Positions 10,450 through 18,937 of a DNA stretch of 64,000 bases are shown piece after piece. The DNA comes from Verrucomicrobiaceae bacterium (lineage in GTDB: Bacteria; Verrucomicrobiota; Verrucomicrobiia; Verrucomicrobiales; DEV007), in contig SHBV01000003.1 in the NCBI GenBank assembly GCA_004211885.1, positions 1 to 64,000 on the forward strand, written 5' to 3'. How positions within the stretch are numbered: the first letter of the stretch is position 1; every line of letters starts with the position of its first letter. The notes beneath the pieces were generated by a model that saw only the letters and a list, made by a program, of their open reading frames with translations, was not told the DNA's origin and did no database searches. The translations under genes and the position numbers were made by a program.

Positions 10450-11448
10450 ATGGCATTTTCATTTAAAGAGTTATTTAAAAAAGAAGATCATGAGGATCTT
10501 CATGGCATGAGAAAGCTCAGCTTCCATCCAGTTGAAGAAGATCCGATTCAAAATGATAAGAACAATGAAGATGCAATAAAAGTTGAATCTGAAAATATGA
10601 GTCCCTTTGAACTTGTTGAGGAAAGTTCTCAAGTAAAGAACAGAAGAGAAGCAGGCTCCAAAATTAACTCTAATTCTGATAATGCAGTTTTACATCATGA
10701 TAACAAAGATAATGGGCTTGATTTAAATTGTTCAGATGAACCGAGCCTTGATCGGCCTTTTTCTTGGACTCACAATCCGGTTCATAAAGAGTATAACGAG
10801 AAAAAAAATCCATTTCTTGAGCAAGAAATTGAAGACCGTCAAGATCAAGAAATTCAGAATATTCCCGGTGCAAATAATTCTTCTGATTTCTTTTTATCTG
10901 AATCTGAAATTGATAAAAATTTTTCATTTATCAAAGAAGAATCATTAGAAGAATTAAGAGGTAATGAATTTTGGCCGCTAGGTGAGGCAGAATCATCAAA
11001 ACTGAAGAAAACGGCAGTGCGTTCATTGGAGGCTCTGTCTCCAACTTCTAGAAATGCTGAAGAGAATGCATCAATGCCTTTTATCTTGGATGATGGTAAA
11101 TTGGATCATGAATATATCCTAAAGCAAATTGAAGTGATGCCAGGCATTAAAGGGTGTGTATTAATTCATGAGAACGAAGAGCCTTTAATGTTATCGCAGT
11201 TAGCTTGTTCTTCGGAATATTTTAACAAGTCATTTATTGCAGAGCTAAAGAGTTTTTGTTCTAATTTTATCTCCATGAATGAAAATCCACTAACAATTAG
11301 CTATAAACAGGATAGGGTAAGTTGTTTTTATTGTGATTCATTCTTTATAGGTATTTTGCATGGACCTGATGAATTGGGATCACATGTTGAGCAAAAAATC
11401 ATTGATCTGTTGACTCAAATATCTAAAACAACTGAGATTTATCAGTAG
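10450..11448 (+). CDS. Acidic protein with roadblock/LC7-like C-terminal domain
   Basis: A 332-residue protein. Residues 1 to about 215 are Glu/Asp/Asn/Ser-rich and probably disordered, beginning with MAFSFKELFKKEDHEDLHGM. The last 115 residues look folded and resemble a roadblock/LC7 domain: a helix (EYILKQIEVMPGIKG), then CVLIHENEEPLML, another helix, and a strand-rich end with a terminal helix. Roadblock proteins normally regulate Ras-like GTPases such as MglA, and none is in the window. It sits 108 bases upstream of exbB on the same strand. The domain call is by eye and moderate; the function is unknown. Confidence 0.6.
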   Translation: MAFSFKELFKKEDHEDLHGMRKLSFHPVEEDPIQNDKNNEDAIKVESENMSPFELVEESSQVKNRREAGSKINSNSDNAVLHHDNKDNGLDLNCSDEPSLDRPFSWTHNPVHKEYNEKKNPFLEQEIEDRQDQEIQNIPGANNSSDFFLSESEIDKNFSFIKEESLEELRGNEFWPLGEAESSKLKKTAVRSLEALSPTSRNAEENASMPFILDDGKLDHEYILKQIEVMPGIKGCVLIHENEEPLMLSQLACSSEYFNKSFIAELKSFCSNFISMNENPLTISYKQDRVSCFYCDSFFIGILHGPDELGSHVEQKIIDLLTQISKTTEIYQ

Positions 11449-11556
11449 AAATAGTTTTTTAAGTTCATTAATGATTTTGAGTAGAACCCTTTACTCGTTA
11501 GATGATCCGTGCAACTTTGTGTGAGGTTTTAACTAATAACAAAGGGCTAAATTAAT

Positions 11557-12267
11557 ATGTTCGAGATGATCAGTAAGGGAGGACCATTGATGTGGTTACT
11601 TCTAGCATGTTCTATATTAGCGATTGGGGTATTCCTAGAGCGATTGTTTTTGTTTCATCGTTCTACAATTAATGTTGGGGAATTCTTACAAGGTTTATCT
11701 AATTTAATTCGTAAGAAGAATTATGCTGAGGCTCTGCAGGTCAGTGCAGGCACACCAGGGCCAGTAGCTCGCGTCATTCATTCTGCTATTATTAGGCATG
11801 AATTGCCTAGATCGGATCTGAAAGAAATTGTTCAAGAGTCAGGACAGTTAGAAGTGCCAAGACTAGAACGGTATTTGTCTGTCATGCTAACGATTGCTTA
11901 TATCACGCCCCTTTTAGGATTGTTGGGTACTGTTTTGGGTTTAGTCGATACTTTCGTGAAATTTAATATTGTGAGTGGTCAGGCCACGATAGGGGATTTG
12001 TCTGAAGGCGTTTATCAAAGTTTAATCACTTCGGCGGCTGGGCTTGCAGTAGCTATACCCACTTTCATTTTATATTCATATCTTTCGACATTTGCTCGGA
12101 ATTTAATGCATGATATGGAAAGAGGTGGAATTGAGATTGTTAATATTCTTGAAGATGCTCGCAAAGATGAGGAGGTCCTTGAGTTTTCTCTTGCTCGCGG
12201 AAGTGATACAAATGAGGGAGAGTCTAGAGGTGAAGATGATTTTAAGAAAGAATCAGGTTTAAAGTAA
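11557..12267 (+). CDS. exbB: MotA/TolQ/ExbB proton channel family protein
   Basis: A 236-residue inner-membrane subunit of a proton-driven motor of the ExbB/TolQ type. It has an N-terminal membrane helix (LMWLLLACSILAIGVFLERL, about residues 10-30), a cytoplasmic region, and two further helices around LGLLGTVLGLVDTF and LAVAIPTFILYSYL, the latter preceded by the conserved YQSLITSAAGL segment. The Glu/Asp-rich tail is extra. It is the first gene of exbB-exbD-tonB-like, with exbD 12 bases downstream. Together they energise outer-membrane TonB-dependent transport, or cell-envelope constriction if the set is Tol-like; the downstream TonB-like gene favours the former. Confidence 0.92.
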   Translation: MFEMISKGGPLMWLLLACSILAIGVFLERLFLFHRSTINVGEFLQGLSNLIRKKNYAEALQVSAGTPGPVARVIHSAIIRHELPRSDLKEIVQESGQLEVPRLERYLSVMLTIAYITPLLGLLGTVLGLVDTFVKFNIVSGQATIGDLSEGVYQSLITSAAGLAVAIPTFILYSYLSTFARNLMHDMERGGIEIVNILEDARKDEEVLEFSLARGSDTNEGESRGEDDFKKESGLK

Positions 12268-12279
12268 TTAAGCGAACAA

Positions 12280-12696
12280 ATGAAACTTGAGAGTACGCTC
12301 CGATCTAGGCGCACTTTTTTACATCTAGCGTCATTACTAGACATCATTTTTTTGTTATTGTTGTTTTTCTTATTGAGCTCTGATGCAGTTGTTCGTTCAG
12401 GAATTGCCGTTACAACACCCAAGTCTTGGTCGTCGTTGAATTCAGCGACTGGAGCAGATGTAATAACTGTATCCGGCAGTGCATCTGATCAGATATTTTT
12501 TAATGATAAGCTCACAACTATTGAGCAGCTTAAAAAGAAACTAATTAAGAAACCAGGAGAGGACGGTGTTGCTTTGCAGGTCATTATTCGTGCGGATCAG
12601 ACTTCCCCATTTGGAGTGGTAATTGAAATCTGTAATTTAGTGGCTGACGCTGGATTTTCTCCTATCCTTGCCACGCGAGCTGATCAGAGAGAATGA
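12280..12696 (+). CDS. exbD: ExbD/TolR biopolymer transport protein
   Basis: A 138-residue partner of ExbB. A single membrane helix after the start, LLDIIFLLLLFFLLSS, carries the conserved Asp (about residue 20) that takes part in proton passage, and the periplasmic part ends in a compact domain with VIIRADQTSPFGVVIEIC, matching the ExbD signature of a strand followed by a helix. Its stop codon overlaps the next start by four bases (ATGA at 12693-12696), showing translational coupling with the TonB-like gene. Confidence 0.9.
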   Translation: MKLESTLRSRRTFLHLASLLDIIFLLLLFFLLSSDAVVRSGIAVTTPKSWSSLNSATGADVITVSGSASDQIFFNDKLTTIEQLKKKLIKKPGEDGVALQVIIRADQTSPFGVVIEICNLVADAGFSPILATRADQRE

Positions 12697-13448
12697 ATAG
12701 TGTTGTATTAGGTGCTGAAGATAGTAAATCAGTTTTTATTTTTGATTGGTTTTCCAGAGGAAAGAGGCCTTTCTGGGTCGCGGCTTTTATTTTTCTTTCT
12801 TTCCTTGGTCATGTGCTTTGTTTCTATCTTTTTAGTGTTATTTATCCTCCTCAGGAGAGAGAATTACTTAATGCATTAGAAGTTACCGTATTAGATTCAT
12901 CTGACCCACAGGCACAATCTTTTTTAAAGCAAATAGATGATCGTTTTATTGCTCTTGATCAAGAAATTACTGCTGGAGTTCTGGGCCAAAGTCTTTCAGA
13001 TACAGCGGTGAGGTTTGAGCCTTTTTTTGAAAACTATTCCTCTAAATTTAAAGACATTCCACCGTTCAGCAGTGAGGATACGGGTAGATTTTCCCCTTCT
13101 GGCTCGTTGTATCTTCCAGTCCCCAATGGAAGAGTGGTCACGGGTTATGATAATCTAAAAGTGGATAAAGTTCAGCCGCTAGTGACTTTTTTATGGGACA
13201 AAGAAAAACGTGTTCCCCTTATTCCCTTTGAGTGGCATGGTGAGAGTGAAGTTATTATTCCGGATGGAATTAATAGTTTAAATGTTCATATTGGGGTTGA
13301 TAGGTTCGGAAGAGTTGTTCACCTATTGCCTGAAAAGAGTGCAGGAAAAGAAACAGACGAAGCAATTATTAGATCATTACGATTAATGCGTTTTTCTTCA
13401 ATATCTGTTGAAGAAATAACTTGGGCGATGGTTACCATTAATTGGTAA
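12693..13448 (+). CDS. TonB-like energy-transducing protein
   Basis: A 251-residue protein with one membrane helix near residues 25-47 (FWVAAFIFLSFLGHVLCFYL) and a periplasmic portion. The last 70 residues, with SLNVHIGVDRFGRVVHLL and DEAIIRSLRLMRFS, resemble the TonB C-terminal domain that contacts the TonB box of outer-membrane receptors. The usual Pro-rich linker is weak or absent, and the N-terminal SxxxH motif is not obvious, although FLGHVLC contains a His in the helix. Overlap with exbD indicates a single operon. The TonB-dependent receptor at the right end of the window is a possible client, but that is inference. Confidence 0.65.
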   Translation: MNSVVLGAEDSKSVFIFDWFSRGKRPFWVAAFIFLSFLGHVLCFYLFSVIYPPQERELLNALEVTVLDSSDPQAQSFLKQIDDRFIALDQEITAGVLGQSLSDTAVRFEPFFENYSSKFKDIPPFSSEDTGRFSPSGSLYLPVPNGRVVTGYDNLKVDKVQPLVTFLWDKEKRVPLIPFEWHGESEVIIPDGINSLNVHIGVDRFGRVVHLLPEKSAGKETDEAIIRSLRLMRFSSISVEEITWAMVTINW

Positions 13449-13467
13449 ATGATCTTATAGCTTCATA

Positions 13468-13707
13468 ATGTTTCAAATATCTCTGACTAATATCCTAGTA
13501 GCGTATCTTGTCATAACGCTTGTTGTTTTATTTGGAGTATGGTTAGCAAAGGATTGGGCGCGTAAACGTAGGGAGAAAAAAGATAGGAAATACCGGCTAG
13601 TATGTAACATTTGCGGAGACCAGTATGAGGATAGATCTAGGGATGATATTCCTCCATGTCCAAATTGCGGCGCCTTAAATGAAAGGGTCTGGCTAAGTGA
13701 CTTATAA
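13468..13707 (+). CDS. Small membrane-anchored zinc-ribbon protein
   Basis: A 79-residue protein with an N-terminal membrane helix (LTNILVAYLVITLVVLFGVWL), a basic stretch (KDWARKRREKKDRK) expected on the cytoplasmic side, and a C-terminal zinc-ribbon-like module with CNICGD and CPNCGA. The Cys pairs are separated by about 17 residues, as in rubredoxin-like or zinc-ribbon knuckles. It follows the TonB-like gene by 19 bases, so it is probably the last gene of the exbBD operon. Function unknown; rubredoxin-like electron transfer is an alternative reading but the fold signature is too short to decide. Confidence 0.65.
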   Translation: MFQISLTNILVAYLVITLVVLFGVWLAKDWARKRREKKDRKYRLVCNICGDQYEDRSRDDIPPCPNCGALNERVWLSDL

Positions 13708-13770
13708 ATATAAATTGTTGATTACGTGCAAATGTTATAAGTATATAATCATATACTATTATTATCTTTA

Positions 13771-15018
13771 ATGAGTGAACGTAGAGTAGTTATTACAGGA
13801 ATGGGAGTGGTCAGTCCAATAGGGATTGGTCTTGATTCTTTTTGGTCTTCTTTGATTGAAGGGAAGAGTGGAATTAAGCGAATATCCAGTCTTGACCCAT
13901 CTGACTTTTATTGTCAGATCGGCGGAGAAGTCAGTGACTTTGAGCCTAATTCATATTTTAAAAACCCAAAGGATGCTCGTCGTGCCGATCGTTACTGTCA
14001 GTTGGCGATGGCTTCAGCAAAAATGGCATATGAAGATGCTGGCATTTGCGAAGGATCTTTCGATCCTTATCGCTTCGGATGCATGATAGGAAGTGGCATT
14101 GGCGGGTTAAGTACTCTTGAAAAACAGCATCAAAATTATTTAGAACGTGGGGCAACAAAAGTGTCACCTTTTCTTATTCCGATGATGATTGCCAATATTA
14201 GCAGTGGTCTTGTTTCTATGGAATATGGTTTGTCAGGACCGAACATGTCGATCGTGACTGCATGTGCTACGGCCAATCATAATATTGGTGAAGCATGGAG
14301 AATGATCCGGTTCGGAGATGCAGATATTTTTCTTGCGGGTGGAGCTGAAGCATCCATTTCGACTATGGGTTTATCAGGCTTTGGATCAATGAAGGCATTG
14401 AGTAGCCGTAATGATGAACCCGAAAAAGCTTCAAGGCCATTTGACAAGGATCGTGATGGGTTTGTAATGAGTGAGGGGTCTGGGGTCGTTGTCATAGAAG
14501 AGCTGGAGCATGCAAAAAAACGAGGAGCTGAAATCTATTGCGAACTTTCAGGCTATGGTGTTTCTGCAGATGCGTACCATATGACTTCACCACACCCCGA
14601 AGGATTGGGTGCAAGCCATTGCATGAATAATGCATTAAATCATTCTCAGGTGAATGCTCAGGATGTAGATTATATTAATGCTCACGGTACTTCTACTGGG
14701 CTTGGAGATATATGCGAGACTAGAGCTATTAAGCTGTCATTTGGAGATAAGGTTAATGACGGTCTTTTAGTCAGCTCTACCAAGTCCATGACTGGGCATT
14801 TACTAGGTGCTGCTGGCGGTGTGGAACTTGCTGCTTGCGTGAAATCGATCACTAATGGAATCGTTCCGCCTACGATTAATCTTGATAATCCTGATGATGA
14901 ATGTGATTTGGATTACGTGGCTCATGAAGCACGTGAGACCAACGTGGATATTGCTTTGAGTAATAGTTTCGGGTTTGGTGGGCACAACGCATCTCTTGTC
15001 GTTAAGAAATTTAAATAA
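13771..15018 (+). CDS. fabF: 3-oxoacyl-[acyl-carrier-protein] synthase II (KAS II)
   Basis: A 415-residue condensing enzyme for elongation of fatty acids in the type II pathway. It starts with RRVVITGMGVVSPIG and has the complete Cys-His-His triad: Cys-165 in VTACATANHNIG, the first His in NAHGTSTGLGD and the second in MTGHLLGAAGG. The C-terminus SNSFGFGGHNASLV is also conserved. Length matches E. coli FabF (413). No other fatty-acid genes are near, so the usual acpP-fabF pair is broken here; FabB is a less likely alternative. Confidence 0.95.
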   Translation: MSERRVVITGMGVVSPIGIGLDSFWSSLIEGKSGIKRISSLDPSDFYCQIGGEVSDFEPNSYFKNPKDARRADRYCQLAMASAKMAYEDAGICEGSFDPYRFGCMIGSGIGGLSTLEKQHQNYLERGATKVSPFLIPMMIANISSGLVSMEYGLSGPNMSIVTACATANHNIGEAWRMIRFGDADIFLAGGAEASISTMGLSGFGSMKALSSRNDEPEKASRPFDKDRDGFVMSEGSGVVVIEELEHAKKRGAEIYCELSGYGVSADAYHMTSPHPEGLGASHCMNNALNHSQVNAQDVDYINAHGTSTGLGDICETRAIKLSFGDKVNDGLLVSSTKSMTGHLLGAAGGVELAACVKSITNGIVPPTINLDNPDDECDLDYVAHEARETNVDIALSNSFGFGGHNASLVVKKFK

Positions 15019-15027
15019 ATATATTAG

Positions 15028-16035
15028 GTGTTAATTGATAATAATTTAGGTGCACCTGTTAGTGACCGTCGCCGTTTTATTTCGAAATCTGCATTTGGAT
15101 TTGGATCAATATTCTTATGTGAAAATGTTCTAGCGAATATTCGAAAATTAGAAGAGCCGGTCAAAATTGGAATGATAGCTGATTTGCATCACGATGTGAT
15201 GCATGATGGAGATCGCCGATTGAAATCGTTTCTTAAAGCTATGAAGGACGAAAATCCGGACGCAGTAATTCAACTCGGGGATTTTGCCTATCCAAATAAA
15301 AAAAATAATAAAATATTAGAAAATTTTCAGAATTCTAATCCTAACGCATTTCATGTTTTAGGAAATCACGATATTGATGATGGGCATTCATTTGATGAGG
15401 TTGTTAAACTCTGGGGGATGAAGGGGAGATATTATTCGCAGGATGTCAATGGTTTGAAATTAATTGTTTTGGATGGTAATGAGAAATCACCAGATCATAC
15501 AAAGGGATATCCCTCCTATATGGGAGAGGCTCAATTGGAGTGGCTGAAAAATGAATTAGAGAAGTTAGAAGGGCCCATAATAATTTTATCTCACCAACCT
15601 ATTGCAGGACCGTGGAGTATCGATAATGCAGAAGAGGTTCAGGAAATACTTCAGGTTCATCGGAGTAAGATAATTTTGGCAGTGAACGGGCACACCCATA
15701 TTGATCACGTTTTTCGTAAGGGTGGTATAATTTATTTTCATATTAACTCAGCATCTTATCAATGGGTTGGTGGTAAGCATCGGCACAAAAGTTATCCGGA
15801 AGATATTCATGCTAAATATCCATACATTGAGTACACTTGCCCTTACAAGGATTCATTATTTACTACGCTGACTCTGAATCCATCATCGAGTCGCATTGAT
15901 ATTGAGGGTAGATCGAGTGAATGGGTCGGACCGTCTCCTGCTCAAGTTGGAAAAGAGATGCATGAACAATTAATTGACGGCGAAGAAGTGTGTCCACGCA
16001 TTAGATCCAGGAGACTAATAAGATCAAAAAATTAG
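15028..16035 (+). CDS. Exported calcineurin-like metallophosphoesterase
   Basis: A 335-residue calcineurin-like phosphoesterase with a twin-arginine-type leader (DRRRFISKSAFGFGS). The full metal-binding set is visible: DLHHD, GDFAYP, GNHDID, a His in SHQPIAG and NGHTHIDH. It therefore probably cleaves a phosphomono- or diester outside the cytoplasm; the substrate cannot be read. The start is GTG at 15028, because a stop codon lies immediately upstream in frame. Its last 28 codons lie inside the left copy of a direct repeat, and a second divergent version of this tail is found at 18204-18281. Confidence 0.85.
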   Translation: MLIDNNLGAPVSDRRRFISKSAFGFGSIFLCENVLANIRKLEEPVKIGMIADLHHDVMHDGDRRLKSFLKAMKDENPDAVIQLGDFAYPNKKNNKILENFQNSNPNAFHVLGNHDIDDGHSFDEVVKLWGMKGRYYSQDVNGLKLIVLDGNEKSPDHTKGYPSYMGEAQLEWLKNELEKLEGPIIILSHQPIAGPWSIDNAEEVQEILQVHRSKIILAVNGHTHIDHVFRKGGIIYFHINSASYQWVGGKHRHKSYPEDIHAKYPYIEYTCPYKDSLFTTLTLNPSSSRIDIEGRSSEWVGPSPAQVGKEMHEQLIDGEEVCPRIRSRRLIRSKN

Positions 16036-16121
16036 TTTTAGTAGACTAGCAATGACTCAACTTCAGTGTGGCTTGATTTTTCTTTTCCATTTAAAAAAGC
16101 AAGTTCAATAAAGAAGCATGC
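15949..16121. repeat. Left copy of a divergent direct repeat flanking the ankyrin gene
   Basis: This segment carries the last codons of the metallophosphoesterase gene followed by the reverse-strand end of a second apt gene. It corresponds to 18204-18367. The central part, 16051-16121 against 18297-18367, aligns without gaps with 65 of 71 bases identical by hand count; the metallophosphoesterase part is more divergent and differs by small indels. Confidence 0.85.
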
Positions 16122-16151
16122 TACCATCAGGTCAAGGTTTGCCATACTTTT
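16038..16151 (-). pseudogene. Remnant of the 3' end of an apt gene
   Basis: Read on the minus strand, this gives a stretch of about 37 residues ending at a TAA at 16038-16040. Its last 27 residues (ACFFIELAFLNGKEKSSHTE.. onward) match the C-terminus of the intact apt gene at 18284 in 23 of 27 positions, and the preceding residues KSMANL resemble KSLGAN of the intact gene. Nothing of the rest of apt is present; the ankyrin gene begins beyond it. It is a truncated second copy, not an expressed gene. Confidence 0.82.
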
Positions 16152-16181
16152 AGGTGGGAATGAAGTAGGCGGGTCTCAGTT

Positions 16182-18191
16182 TCACTCTTTCATTCGCTGA
16201 AGTCGGAAAAATTGCCCGGCTCCGATGTGCTTCGGGATCTCCAGGATAAATCTCCGCTCAGAACTGTCTCGGAACGAATGCGCCGTACCTTCAACCCCGT
16301 TCCAATTTTGAAAGTCAGATGAACTCTCCAGATGGTAGCGGCCCGAGTCGTCGAACCCGGCATAATCGATTTCAAGATGAGTGAATCCTTCTCGAGAAAT
16401 CCGTAAATTAAGGCGTAACCGTAACAGGGTCTGGAGAAGATCTTCCACTTCGCTCAGTTGGCTCGCTCTTGCTTTCTGCATCAGGGAGGACTCAGCAAAA
16501 ACATTGTCGTGGAACTTGATCAGGTAGAGGGCGATGGCAGCTTGTCTGCTATGGACTGCTTGGAGAAGGGGGGTCAGGTTTTGGTCGTTCTCTTCGGAAG
16601 CAGGTTCAGCTAGGTGAAGGTTCATGCCTTTCGCATGATAGGCTTTGAGTAGTTCAAGGCTTCCGGCCCGAATAGCGTCCCACAATGAGATGCCATGGCC
16701 TGCGGGGGCTTGCTGGATCTTTAGTAAGTCGAGAGTCTTCCCAGTCGCCATATCTAGCGGGGTTTCGCCGAAGGCGTTCAGCGCGGCCATCGTGTCGGCG
16801 CTGAACAGTTGTTCGGCCACTTCAAGGCTGTCATACTTGGCCGCGAAATGAAGAGGCGTATTGAGGTGGTGGTCAGGGCTGGCTCCGTGGTCGATCAGGA
16901 ACTGAACGCCGGACACGTTGTGCTCCGTAACCATCATTATTATCGGAGAATTAACATGGCTCAGGGTGAAATTTCGGAACTTCAGATTCACATCGGCCCC
17001 TTTGGCCACTAACAACTCAGCGCATTCCATAGCATTCGCCCTTAATGCCGTGACGATCACTGGATAGACCGTTCGTGGCGGCCCTTCTCGAGAGCCAGGC
17101 GGAATATAATTGGGGCTCATTCCCTGCTTCAGGTAGAAGGCCAAAGCGGCGACGTTGTCTTCCACGATCGCTTCGGAATACCCTGGCAAATCACTTTCCT
17201 GAGCGCCGGCCTCCCCAAGATAGTCCGCCAAATCCGTCCTATTCCTCCGCAAAGCGATAGTTAGGGGAGTCTCGCCGCTCAGAGTGACGGCGTTAATGTC
17301 TGCCCCGGCCTCAATCAGCACCTTGATCACTGGGAGTGAGAGAGAACGCTGGATCACGAAATGAAGGATAGTGCTAAAGTCTTCAAGAGTACCATTAATA
17401 CTAATGCCGTTATTTAGGAGCCACTCCAATTCCTCAGGATTTAAAGACGGGTTGCGACCAGAAAAACCCAGACTATTGGTTCCGCTCAGCAAATCAAAGA
17501 GAGGCGTCTCATCGAGAACAGCCCCATAGTTCAGGAGCAGTTCCAGGAATTCTCGATTGAAGAGGGGACGCATTTCTTCGGCTATTCGAACTCCCTCGAC
17601 TTCGGCTCCATACTCGATTAGCAGGTCCATGATTTCAGCGCTCCCGGCCTGAGCTGCATGGAAGATGGGTTTCATTTCGATGGGTTTCATTTCGATCCAA
17701 TAGGGATTTACGGCAGTCAGGTCCGCTCCATTTTCCAGTAGGAACCGCACTGACTCGAGTTGCTTGCCCTGAATGGCTGAGATGAGGGGAGTGGTAGTGA
17801 TGCAAGGCTCATCCTGCACCGGATTGACATTCGCGCCGGCTAAGATGAGATACTCCAATGCTTCTACTTGTCCCTTAGCGGCCGCTATACTCAAGACAGT
17901 TTGGCACCAAAAGAAGGAAGTAACGACGGAATCAGGATTGGCTCCAACATCGAGCAATAGGGGAATAAGATGCAACTGGTTGGATTGTAGGCACAGAGCA
18001 ATGGTTGAATCACTGCTTGGGCCGACTATGATTGGCCCAGGTCTTTCGACAGTTTGTGGATCAGCTCCATTTTCTAGGAGTTGTCTCAAGGCATCGGCAT
18101 CACCTGTATTGATAGCCTCCCTCATCGAGACCGCTGAGGAAGGGGTGATGATCAAAATGCTTAAGAGGATAGTGAACCAGAGGTGTTTCAT
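16182..18191 (-). CDS. Exported ankyrin-repeat protein with C-terminal tail domain
   Basis: A 669-residue protein starting at MKHLWFTILLSILII, a signal peptide cleaved near SSAVS. Residues 25 to about 560 are ankyrin repeats, about fifteen in number (LLENGADP, LLDVGANPD, LILAGANVNP, LLIEYGAEV, LIEAGADINA and so on). The last 85 residues are the tail module with LESSSDFQNW and GQFFRLQ. A 15-bp tandem duplication at 17665-17694 repeats IEMKP. Base composition differs from the neighbours: two 60-base lines counted gave 60% and 52% G+C, against 42% in the metallophosphoesterase gene. With the flanking repeats this indicates acquisition from another lineage. The upstream start at 18254 is rejected because it lies in the neighbour's remnant. 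Confidence 0.88.
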   Translation of the reverse strand: MKHLWFTILLSILIITPSSAVSMREAINTGDADALRQLLENGADPQTVERPGPIIVGPSSDSTIALCLQSNQLHLIPLLLDVGANPDSVVTSFFWCQTVLSIAAAKGQVEALEYLILAGANVNPVQDEPCITTTPLISAIQGKQLESVRFLLENGADLTAVNPYWIEMKPIEMKPIFHAAQAGSAEIMDLLIEYGAEVEGVRIAEEMRPLFNREFLELLLNYGAVLDETPLFDLLSGTNSLGFSGRNPSLNPEELEWLLNNGISINGTLEDFSTILHFVIQRSLSLPVIKVLIEAGADINAVTLSGETPLTIALRRNRTDLADYLGEAGAQESDLPGYSEAIVEDNVAALAFYLKQGMSPNYIPPGSREGPPRTVYPVIVTALRANAMECAELLVAKGADVNLKFRNFTLSHVNSPIIMMVTEHNVSGVQFLIDHGASPDHHLNTPLHFAAKYDSLEVAEQLFSADTMAALNAFGETPLDMATGKTLDLLKIQQAPAGHGISLWDAIRAGSLELLKAYHAKGMNLHLAEPASEENDQNLTPLLQAVHSRQAAIALYLIKFHDNVFAESSLMQKARASQLSEVEDLLQTLLRLRLNLRISREGFTHLEIDYAGFDDSGRYHLESSSDFQNWNGVEGTAHSFRDSSERRFILEIPKHIGAGQFFRLQRMKE
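17665..17694. repeat. 15-bp tandem duplication inside the ankyrin gene
   Basis: ATGGGTTTCATTTCG occurs twice in direct succession (17665-17679 and 17680-17694). It keeps the frame and gives the repeated residues IEMKPIEMKPI between two ankyrin repeats, consistent with replication slippage. Confidence 0.9.
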
Positions 18192-18203
18192 TAGAAAGTT
18201 TTT

Positions 18204-18281
18204 GGGAAAGAAATGCATAAACAATTGACTGACGGACAAGAAGTGTCTTCTCATATAAGATTTAGAAGATTAACTCACTAG
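18204..18281 (+). pseudogene. Remnant of the 3' end of a metallophosphoesterase gene
   Basis: The plus strand reads GKEMHKQLTDGQEV.., then R-I-R-x-R-R-L-like residues and a TAG stop at 18279-18281. This matches the end of the intact metallophosphoesterase (GKEMHEQLIDGEEV..). The remainder of that gene is missing; upstream lies the ankyrin start codon at 18191. The remnant stops three bases before the apt stop, mirroring the convergent arrangement in the left copy. Confidence 0.8.
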
Positions 18282-18367
18282 TGCTAGTAAATTAGTAATG
18301 ACTCAACTTCAGTGTGACCTAATTTTTCTTTTCCATTTAAAAACCCGAGTTCAATAAAGAAGCATGC
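18204..18367. repeat. Right copy of the divergent direct repeat flanking the ankyrin gene
   Basis: It contains the metallophosphoesterase remnant and the true end of apt, in the same order and orientation as the left copy at 15949-16121. Bases 18297-18367 share 65 of 71 positions with 16051-16121. Confidence 0.85.
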
Positions 18368-18814
18368 AGAATGTACATTTGCTCCTAAACTTTTAACGAG
18401 TTTAATAGTTGCTTCTGCGGTGCCTCCAGTGGCTAGAAGGTCATCTACTATGATGACTTTTTCTTCAGGTAAAATAGCATCCTTATGGATCTCGACTTCT
18501 GATTTTCCATATTCTAATGAATAGGATTCAGATTCTGTCATCCAAGGCAGTTTGCCAGCTTTCCGAACTGGAACGAATCCAACATTCAGCAAATGAGCTA
18601 TTGCTGCCCCAAAAATAAATCCTCTTGCGTCTATTCCAACGACTTTATCAATTTTTGAATTTTTTGCAGAAGACGCCATTGCATGGATACTCATAGAAAA
18701 AAGTTCAGCATCTGCGAGAACAGGCGTTATGTCTTTAAATACAATTCCAGGCTTTGGAAAGTCAGGAACATTACGTATTGCTTTTTCTAGCCTATTTAGG
18801 TCAATATTTTTCAT
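18284..18814 (-). CDS. apt: Adenine phosphoribosyltransferase
   Basis: A 176-residue type I phosphoribosyltransferase that converts adenine and PRPP to AMP in purine salvage. The N-terminus has the APT signature FPKPGIVFKDITP, and the PRPP loop is VIIVDDLLATGGTAEA. GIDARGFIFGAAIA and RKAGKLPW are also typical of APT rather than hypoxanthine enzymes. The ATG at 18812-18814 fits the family better than a TTG 24 bases upstream; neither has a clear ribosome-binding site. The C-terminal codons are duplicated at 16038-16151. Confidence 0.95.
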   Translation of the reverse strand: MKNIDLNRLEKAIRNVPDFPKPGIVFKDITPVLADAELFSMSIHAMASSAKNSKIDKVVGIDARGFIFGAAIAHLLNVGFVPVRKAGKLPWMTESESYSLEYGKSEVEIHKDAILPEEKVIIVDDLLATGGTAEATIKLVKSLGANVHSACFFIELGFLNGKEKLGHTEVESLLIY

Positions 18815-18937
18815 TAAGATATAGGAGTCATAGCACAAAATTTAAGCTGTTGAAATCTATAGATGAAATCACATATAAGTTAATTACTTCTTTTGCAATA
18901 CACTTGAGCAAGGACTAACATACATGCCCCTCAAACA

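Noticed and set aside
12015-12422. A 135-codon minus-strand frame across exbB and exbD
   Set aside because: It overlaps two well-supported genes and gives a low-complexity Ser/Arg-rich product.
13708-13770. A sigma-70 promoter for fabF (TTGATT ... TATAAT)
   Set aside because: The spacing between the two hexamers is about 20 bases, outside the usual range, and the region is A+T-rich throughout.
17773-18228. A 151-codon open frame antisense to the ankyrin gene
   Set aside because: It lies wholly opposite the ankyrin repeats and its translation has no domain, no leader and a Cys/Arg/Ser-rich composition typical of an antisense shadow in G+C-richer DNA.
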